Assembly (NCBI RefSeq): GCF_024494645.1
Contig: NZ_JANHDJ010000001.1
Location: 124,001 to 188,000 of the forward strand
Origin: Halohasta litorea
Lineage (GTDB): Archaea > Halobacteriota > Halobacteria > Halobacteriales > Haloferacaceae
DNA length: 64,000 bases
Direction: 5' to 3'
This document shows positions 59,456 through 64,000 of the stretch, one piece after another (within the stretch, counting starts at the first letter, position 1; each line of letters opens with the position of its first letter). A model generated the notes under the pieces. The model was not told the DNA's origin, made no database searches, and saw nothing but the letters and a program-made list of their open reading frames with translations. A program made the position numbers and the translations under genes.

Positions 59456-60580
59456 TCAGTCGAGCCGGTCCCGGATCGCTTCCGGTTCATATTCCAACGA
59501 GAGTTCCCGCGAGCGCCCCCGGCCCTCGACATCGGCATAGCGCGCGGCGATCACGCCGAGCTGGTCGAGTTTGTTGACGAGTTCGGTGTAGCGCGTGTAT
59601 CCCAGGTCAGTCTCCTCCTCGAAGGCCTCGTAGATCTCGCCCGCCTGCTGGCCGTCGTGGTCGATCACCACCTCCAGGAGCGCCCGCTCGGAGTCGGAAA
59701 TCCCTCGCAGGCTTCGGGAGAGATGGACGTGTTTGGATTTCTCGTAGGCCGCCTCGATGTCCTCGTCGCTGATCGTCCTGGAGGCCCGCATTTCGGCGTG
59801 GAGCCCCGCCCGCCGCAGGAGGTCGATGCCGACCCGGAGGTCGCCGCTGTCGGCAGTGAGTTCGGCCACGCGTTCGAGTTCGGCGTCGTCGAGAACGCCC
59901 TCGTGGAAGCCGCGGTCGGCGCGCTCCCGGAGGATCGACCGGATCTCGTCGACCGCGTATCGCGGGAAGTAGATCTCCTCGGGCCGGAAGACGCTCTGGA
60001 CGCGGGTGTCGATCTCGTCGATGACATCCAACGAGAGGTCCGACGAGACGATGATGACGCCGATCTTGACGCCCGAATGCGTCTCGTGGGCCCGCAGCAG
60101 CGAGCCGAGGGTGTCGCTGGCCTCGTTTTCGTAAAACAGGTAGTTCACGTCGTCGAGCGCCACGACCAGCACGTCCTCGTCGTCGACCAGTCGCTCGGTG
60201 AGCTGGCCGAAGAGCTTCTTGAAGGAGATCCCGGAGGAGGGTGGTTCGTAGTCGAAGATCCCCTCGAACAGGCGGGAGAAGACCGCATAGCGGGTGGAGT
60301 CGACCTGGCAATTCACGCGGACCGTTTGCACGTCGGTCTCGCCGCCGAGTTCGCCGAACAGTTTTTGCACCGCTGTGGTTTTGCCCGTGCCCGGCGGCCC
60401 CTGGATCATCGTATTGAGCGGCCGGGAACCGCGGACAGCGGGGCGGAGGGCGTATTTCAGGCTCTCCAGTTGGCTCGTGCGGTGGTGGAAGGCATCGGGG
60501 AGGTAGTCGATCTCGAAGACGTGTTCGTCACGGAACACGGTCTCGTCCCACGACAACATCTCCTCGGGCTCGTCCGACAT
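59456..60580 (-). CDS. orc: Orc1/Cdc6-type replication initiator
   Basis: 374 residues. The AAA+ core has Walker A GPPGTGKTT (about 61-69), Walker B VVALDDVNYL, sensor 1 IIVSSDLS and sensor 2 DLRVGIDLLRRAG. The C-terminal winged helix contains YTRYTELVNKLDQLGVIAARYADVEGRGRSRELSL. Start MSDEPEE ends at 60580. Haloarchaea have several paralogues, often beside origins; no ORB repeats or long AT-rich origin are visible here, so this may not be an origin-linked copy. Confidence 0.94.
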   Translation of the reverse strand: MSDEPEEMLSWDETVFRDEHVFEIDYLPDAFHHRTSQLESLKYALRPAVRGSRPLNTMIQGPPGTGKTTAVQKLFGELGGETDVQTVRVNCQVDSTRYAVFSRLFEGIFDYEPPSSGISFKKLFGQLTERLVDDEDVLVVALDDVNYLFYENEASDTLGSLLRAHETHSGVKIGVIIVSSDLSLDVIDEIDTRVQSVFRPEEIYFPRYAVDEIRSILRERADRGFHEGVLDDAELERVAELTADSGDLRVGIDLLRRAGLHAEMRASRTISDEDIEAAYEKSKHVHLSRSLRGISDSERALLEVVIDHDGQQAGEIYEAFEEETDLGYTRYTELVNKLDQLGVIAARYADVEGRGRSRELSLEYEPEAIRDRLD

Positions 60581-60605
60581 CTGCCTGTGTGAACCCATCC
60601 CGTCT

Positions 60606-60616
60606 ACTTAATGATT
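60606..60616 (-). promoter_or_regulatory. orc promoter
   Basis: On the minus strand AATCATTAAGT lies 26-36 nt upstream of the orc ATG. A second TATA-like element (60712-60722) points the other way. Confidence 0.4.
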
Positions 60617-60749
60617 CCCCGGCTATCTGTTGGATTTGGCACGGTCGGTATCTCTGGCGTAGCGAGTTCGAGTACCCAGAAAGCCCCGAATCACTCTCCG
60701 TCATTCGCCCTCCTTTTTATAAGCCGACCTCTTCCATTCGTTTCACTAT

Positions 60750-61310
60750 TTATAGGTCGATCTCGCGGACCGTCTCGTACTGTGGCCCCTCGTCGGTGAG
60801 CATGCTCTCGGTCAGGCAGACGCTGTCGACCCGAAACGTCCCCACCGTCGGCTCGGTCTCTCGAACGACCTCCTGGACCACCGATTTCCCCCGCGCGTCG
60901 TCCATTCGTGCCAGCGTGACGTGCGGCGTGAACTCGTGGGATTCGGCCTCGAAGCCCAGCGCCGTAAGCTCGGTTTCGACTGCGTCGTGCAGGTGGCTCA
61001 ACGCGGCCGCGCCGCCACCGTCGCGGACGCCCGCCCAGACGACGCTGATGTAGTCCAGCGAGGGAAACACGCCCAGTCCCTCGATAATGCAGTCGAAAGG
61101 GTCGACTCCGCTTTTGCCGACGGCGGTTTCGATGGCTGCTTCGATCTCCTCGACGCGCTCGGGGTCGGTGTCGCCGAGGAATTTGAGTGTAACGTGCGCC
61201 TGTGTCGGATCGGTAACACGGAGGCTATCGGCGTCGCTCAGTTCGTTCTGGACGGCTTCGAGCGGTTCCGCAAGGGTCGCGGGGAGGTCGACACTGACGA
61301 ACAGTCGCAT
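60750..61310 (-). CDS. thpR: RNA 2',3'-cyclic phosphodiesterase (LigT family)
   Basis: 186 residues. The two HxTx motifs are HVTLKFLGD (about 40-48) and HVTLARMDD (about 130-138), and MRLFVSVDLP is the usual start. It opens 2',3'-cyclic phosphates at RNA ends, and in archaea may act in tRNA splicing-related repair. It is followed by a 169-bp gap and then orc on the same strand. Confidence 0.93.
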   Translation of the reverse strand: MRLFVSVDLPATLAEPLEAVQNELSDADSLRVTDPTQAHVTLKFLGDTDPERVEEIEAAIETAVGKSGVDPFDCIIEGLGVFPSLDYISVVWAGVRDGGGAAALSHLHDAVETELTALGFEAESHEFTPHVTLARMDDARGKSVVQEVVRETEPTVGTFRVDSVCLTESMLTDEGPQYETVREIDL

Positions 61311-61354
61311 ACCGATGCTACTGGAGCGGCTCGTGAAGAACTGTCGGCTGCGGT

Positions 61355-61534
61355 TTATTCGGCGTCGTCTTTGATCTCTCCGAGCTGGTCGATGAGCTCG
61401 TCCGTCGACGCATCCGAGTCGACGGACATCTCGCCATCGTAATCCTTCTCGTGAACGTTGACGGCTTCGCCCTCGTCGTCTTCGTTGTCGCCCGGCTGCT
61501 CCTGTTCGGATTCATCGTAGCTTCCAAAGCCCAT
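61355..61534 (-). CDS. Small acidic protein (DUF5786-like, 59 aa)
   Basis: ATG (61532-61534) to TAA (61355-61357). It begins MGFGSYDESEQEQPGDNEDD, continues highly acidic and ends DELIDQLGEIKDDAE. The MGFGSYDESEQE start is shared by a haloarchaeal family named DUF5786 (from memory). Probably intrinsically disordered except for the last helix. It lies 44 nt upstream of thpR on the same strand. Confidence 0.8.
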   Translation of the reverse strand: MGFGSYDESEQEQPGDNEDDEGEAVNVHEKDYDGEMSVDSDASTDELIDQLGEIKDDAE

Positions 61535-61656
61535 TGCTGTCGGCTCCGGTCAGCAACGGGATAGGTCCAACGGTTCTGCCATCTGTAGCCGTCGAATCAC
61601 AACGAGACCGCTCGCGGTCGCATCGTTCGGTCGACCGCCCGCCGGTCGAATGATGA

Positions 61657-61665
61657 GATTTATTC
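61657..61665 (+). promoter_or_regulatory. tRNA-Gly promoter (TATA-like box)
   Basis: GATTTATTC lies 26-34 nt upstream of the first base of the tRNA. Confidence 0.6.
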
Positions 61666-61690
61666 GTGGCGACCCCGTCGGTTCATTTGC

Positions 61691-61761
61691 GCGCCGTTGG
61701 TCCAGTGGTAGGACAGAGCCTTCCCAAGGCTCTAGCCCGGGTTCAATTCCCGGACGGCGCA
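61691..61761 (+). tRNA. tRNA-Gly (anticodon CCC)
   Basis: 71 nt. Acceptor stem GCGCCGT pairs with ACGGCGC; D arm GTCC-AGTGGTA-GGAC; anticodon stem GAGCC/GGCTC closes loop TTCCCAA, giving anticodon CCC, which reads GGG; T arm CCGGG-TTCAATT-CCCGG; discriminator A. No intron and no encoded CCA. Its 3' end is copied in the tail. Confidence 0.94.
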
Positions 61762-61834
61762 CTCCTTCGTCGTGCGCCGTCCAACGTCCCACTCGCTCAC
61801 TCCGCTCGCTCGCGGGACTCCCGGACGGCGCACT
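61748..61834 (+). repeat. tRNA-Gly tail: direct and inverted copies of the tRNA 3' end
   Basis: A 16-nt direct repeat (61748-61763 and 61819-61834) covers the last 14 nt of the tRNA plus 2 nt. An inverted 11-nt copy GTGCGCCGTCC (61772-61782) can pair with 61823-61833 or with 61752-61762 in the tRNA itself, the latter across a 9-nt loop with CTTCG. The inner stem GTCCC/GGGAC (61786-61790 and 61814-61818) holds ACTCGCTCACTCCGCTCGCT. TTTT follows. Confidence 0.92.
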
Positions 61835-61899
61835 TTTAAGCAGCTATCAGCCGACCACGAACCACCGCGTTCAAACCGTTCTGTCCGCTTTATAAGCAC

Positions 61900-62211
61900 A
61901 TGGCACTCACAGATCTCCTTCCCGATCGCCCGCTCCAGGAGTCCGAAGTCGATGCCCTCGACGACAGTGACAAGATCGTCGGCAATTTTCCGGTCTACCT
62001 CGAAGAGGTCTCGGGGTTCGCCATCGGCCTTGTGCTGGTGATCGACGCCACGGCCCACGCGCTGAGCTACGACGTCGACGGCGAGGGATGGGAACTGATC
62101 GAGAGCCGCGAGCTGGCCCACCCGGTCGACGGCGGCGTCCACGTCGACGATATGGATCTCATCGAAGCGTTGCAGTCGACGGCCTCCCAGCATGCTGGCG
62201 CGTCGGCGTGA
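61900..62211 (+). CDS. Conserved-looking haloarchaeal protein of unknown function
   Basis: 103 residues: LTDLLPDRPLQESEVDALDDSDKIVGNFPVYLEEVSGFAIGLVLVIDATAHALSYDVDGEGWELIESRELAHPV, an alpha/beta profile with acidic loops and no membrane helix, signal or metal motif. Codon use fits the genome. A palindromic GCTTTATAAGC lies only 7-17 nt upstream, too close for a TATA box of this ATG, so the real promoter or start is unclear. Confidence 0.6.
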   Translation: MALTDLLPDRPLQESEVDALDDSDKIVGNFPVYLEEVSGFAIGLVLVIDATAHALSYDVDGEGWELIESRELAHPVDGGVHVDDMDLIEALQSTASQHAGASA

Positions 62212-62246
62212 CCGGCCGGTCATCGGCGTGACTATCCCGTCGACGA

Positions 62247-63017
62247 CTACCGGCCGATCGTCCCTTGGCGAGTGATCGGCGCGTCGGGATCGATACAGAA
62301 GGCGACCAGAATCGCGTCCTCGGTCGCCGTCACCCGCTGCTCGCCGTCGCCGGTCACCAGCGCGCTTTCGGTGTAGCCGATGGTCGTCTCGTTGTCGGTC
62401 GTTACCGCTCCCTCGAAGACGTACAGGTAGGTGTCCCACTCCGACTGGGAGGGGAGCCTGACGGTTTCGCCCTCATCGAGCCAGCAGTCATAAAAGTCGA
62501 CCGCGTTGCGGACGGAGAACGGCGCGTCACCGTCTTCGGGGCCGAAGAGATGCCGCCACTCGTTGGGCGTCGGTTCGGGGATCGGCTCGTGTTGGATTTC
62601 GGGATCGAGGTCGAGGCTGTGGGGCCGGACGAAGATCTGGAGCATCCGGAGCGGCGGATCGTCGGCCAGCGTTTCTTCACTGTGCCAGAAGCCGCTGCCC
62701 GCGCCCATAATCATCAGGTGGTCGGGGTCGGTAACGAGCGTGTTGTCCTGGCGGTCCTCGTGGCGCATCACGCCCTCGGGCACCCAGGAGATGATTTCCT
62801 CGTTGCGGTGTTGGTGCATCCGGATCAGCGTGCCGGGGTCCATGAACGACTCGACGACCGTCGACAGCGGGCCGTAGCCGTGGTCGTCGTGGCCTGGGAC
62901 CGCGCGACCGGGGAAATTGAAATAAATCCGGAATTTGCCCTGGTTCTGCGAGATATCGGTCCGAGGGCTCGTGTAGAGAGTCGGCTTTTGGGTCGACGCC
63001 GAATCGGTATCGTCCAT
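62247..63017 (-). CDS. Pirin family cupin protein
   Basis: 256 residues. GHDDHGYGPLSTVVESFMDPGTLIRMHQHRNEEIISWVPEGVMRHEDR carries the pirin metal ligands in the first cupin (HxH and Glu). MGAGSGFWHSEET and LRMLQIFVRPHSLDLDPEIQ follow. The C-terminal half has a second cupin barrel (DCWLDEGETVRLP to LVTGDGE). Pirins are Fe-binding and may act as quercetinase-like oxygenases or transcription cofactors. The two-domain form is full length. Confidence 0.9.
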   Translation of the reverse strand: MDDTDSASTQKPTLYTSPRTDISQNQGKFRIYFNFPGRAVPGHDDHGYGPLSTVVESFMDPGTLIRMHQHRNEEIISWVPEGVMRHEDRQDNTLVTDPDHLMIMGAGSGFWHSEETLADDPPLRMLQIFVRPHSLDLDPEIQHEPIPEPTPNEWRHLFGPEDGDAPFSVRNAVDFYDCWLDEGETVRLPSQSEWDTYLYVFEGAVTTDNETTIGYTESALVTGDGEQRVTATEDAILVAFCIDPDAPITRQGTIGR

Positions 63018-63161
63018 TACTGACCAGTACGACGCCTGATCCTAAGTGGCTTCTGCGCGTTGGTTCTCGCCGTTCAGTTCGCATTCGTCGACTCGCCGTC
63101 TCCATTGAGGCTCTGTTCGATATCGGAGAGAACACGAGTCTTCCATCGGAGCCGAGACGGT

Positions 63162-63467
63162 TCAGGTGGCCTCTTTGATAGCGACGGTCTCCATCGTTCC
63201 ATCCTGTTCTTCGCGCTTTATTTCGAGGCGAATACCTTCCTCCGTACTGCTCCGCTGAATCACGTTGAGTACTTTCGGCGTGGCGTCGGCGTCCAACACT
63301 GTCAGGCGATCATCGTCAGTGACGATTCCGTACCCGCTTTCGACACAGTGGCCCATCAGCGCGCAGTCTCGGGTATGCGTTTCGGCTTTCGAGAGCAGTT
63401 CCTCACGAGGGTTCTTTCGGATACAGCCCAGATCGATGACGTATCCCTCCCGTGTTTCAGTCGACAT
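63162..63467 (-). CDS. Conserved-looking haloarchaeal protein of unknown function
   Basis: 101 residues beginning MSTETREGYVIDLGCIRKNP and including KAETHTRDCALMGHCVESGYGIVTDDDRLTVLDADATPKVLNVIQRS. Three Cys and two His (CALMGHC, THTRDC) could bind metal. The family is not recognised; the sequence looks well conserved in pattern. It is isolated on the minus strand between pirin and the minisatellite. Confidence 0.65.
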   Translation of the reverse strand: MSTETREGYVIDLGCIRKNPREELLSKAETHTRDCALMGHCVESGYGIVTDDDRLTVLDADATPKVLNVIQRSSTEEGIRLEIKREEQDGTMETVAIKEAT

Positions 63468-63539
63468 CGTCCTCGCAATGGCTTCCTGTGTCCTTTGGCT
63501 ATGTGGCTCGCTGTCCTGAATTACCGCCCGAAATGAGTG

Positions 63540-63669
63540 TCGATCGAGTGGAGGTCACAGCGAGTGTGTCTCGATCGAGTGGAGGTCACAGCGAGTGTGT
63601 CTCGATCGAGTGGAGGTCACAGCGAGTGTGTCTCGATCGAGTGGAGGTCACAGCGAGTGTGTCTCGATC
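63540..63669. repeat. 31-bp tandem repeat, four copies plus a partial fifth
   Basis: Unit of 31 bp starting TCGATCGAGTGGAGG; copies at 63540-63570, 63571-63601, 63602-63632 and 63633-63663, identical by eye, then TCGATC at 63664-63669. The last copy overlaps the 3' end of the FMN-reductase-like gene on the minus strand, and the unit includes its stop codon. There are no spacers, so it is not a CRISPR. Confidence 0.95.
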
Positions 63670-64000
63670 CGCGCATACTCCGCGGCCATCCGGCCGAGTG
63701 TTTCGACGCGGGCCGCCAGATCTGGGTCGACGAACTCGCCGTCCTCGAAGGCGTTGGACGCCCCGCGAATCCCGACCTCGTGTGGGAGACTCCAGCCGTG
63801 GACCGTTCGGATGCCGGTGCGCAGGTGTTCGAGCGTGGGCGCGTACGAGCCGCCGCCAGCGGTCGCCAGCAGTCCGACGGTCGTCCCCTCGAACTCGTCC
63901 TTTCCGAGGTAGTCGAAGGCGTTTTTGAGCGCCGAGGAGATCATGCCGTGATACACTGGCGTCCCCATCAACACCGCATCGGCCTCGCCAACCTCCTGTT
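63648..64000 (-). CDS. NAD(P)H-dependent FMN reductase-like flavoprotein (5' end outside window)
   Basis: The frame runs off the right edge; 116 C-terminal residues are seen. ADAVLMGTPVYHGMISSALKNAFDYL (flavin-binding TPVYHG), TTVGLLATAGGGSYAPTLEHLRTGIRTVHGWSLPHEVGI are typical of the SsuE/ArsH-like NADPH-dependent FMN reductase fold. It reduces FMN or quinones. The last codons, encoding RIETHSL and TGA, are duplicated in the tandem repeat downstream. Confidence 0.85.
   Translation of the reverse strand, partial: QEVGEADAVLMGTPVYHGMISSALKNAFDYLGKDEFEGTTVGLLATAGGGSYAPTLEHLRTGIRTVHGWSLPHEVGIRGASNAFEDGEFVDPDLAARVETLGRMAAEYARIETHSL

Noticed and set aside
60581-60749. Replication origin next to orc
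   Set aside because: Only one degenerate ORB-like string (TTCGTTTCACT) is seen; no cluster of repeats or long AT-rich unwinding element.
61883-61893. GCTTTATAAGC as promoter of the gene at 61900
   Set aside because: It lies only 7-17 nt before the ATG, too close for an archaeal TATA box of that start.
63540-63669. Tandem repeat as a CRISPR array
   Set aside because: Units are directly contiguous with no spacers, and no cas genes are present.

Overview
The window looks like a chromosomal segment of a halophilic archaeon (class Halobacteria). DNA is GC-rich, proteins are strongly acidic, and promoters are archaeal: TATA-like boxes lie about 25-30 nt upstream of many start codons, which implies leaderless mRNAs. 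Gene content is typical of the class: TFB, TBP, histone doublet, PCNA, RPA, PriL, Orc1/Cdc6, Hjc, Nmd3, PGF-CTERM sorting and Tat/lipobox lipoproteins. Gene order recalls Haloferacales, but the genus cannot be fixed from this window. Genes are dense and no gene-free gap exceeds 300 bp. The SMC gene is cut at the left edge and an FMN-reductase-like gene at the right edge.

Layout. 0-8 kb: SMC-ScpA, a pyridoxamine-oxidase-fold protein, a phosphoribosyltransferase, a histone/histone-deacetylase pair, RPA and tRNA-Arg(GCG). 8-12.6 kb: an AT-rich islet with an FxLYD lipoprotein, a CopD-like protein, DpsA, an ABC exporter and a small HTH/zinc protein. 12.6-20 kb: a DJ-1 protein, a HEAT protein and a copper module (CopA, a two-helix protein, a PGF-CTERM surface protein, an Lrp-TRASH regulator). 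20-30 kb: a poly-Q lipoprotein, a DUF255/YyaL protein, GdhB, CysK, PhzF, HtpX, a phosphoribosyltransferase and Nmd3. 30-41 kb: TFB, HIT, uracil-DNA glycosylase, PRPP synthetase, a PiT transporter, radical SAM, DUF373, DJ-1, PyrE and tRNA G10 methyltransferase. 41-48 kb: TBP, CPBP protease, HisG, a catalytically dead M48 relative, SAH-type deaminase and AhcY. 48-64 kb: Hjc, PriL, PCNA, a histidine kinase, phosphohexomutase, LarB, a 55-residue histone-fold protein, RpiA, Orc1/Cdc6, ThpR, tRNA-Gly(CCC), pirin and a minisatellite.

How the genes work together. Chromatin and replication genes are unusually dense: SMC/ScpA, histone and deacetylase, RPA, PCNA, PriL, Orc, Hjc and UDG. Both basal transcription factors (TFB, TBP) are present. 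Nucleotide metabolism is represented by Prs, PyrE, RpiA, HisG and two further PRPP-binding proteins. The deaminase/AhcY pair suggests recycling of S-adenosylhomocysteine through S-inosylhomocysteine.

Most unusual signals. (1) Both tRNA genes are followed by an inverted copy and then an exact 16-nt direct copy of their own 3' end, around a TCGCTC-rich core. The arrangement could form mutually exclusive RNA hairpins. A similar hairpin follows the phosphate transporter. (2) An M48-fold protein has lost all three expected zinc ligands. (3) A 31-bp tandem repeat is built from the stop-codon region of the last gene. (4) Several genes of 32-59 residues are supported by spacing from TATA-like boxes or by family resemblance.
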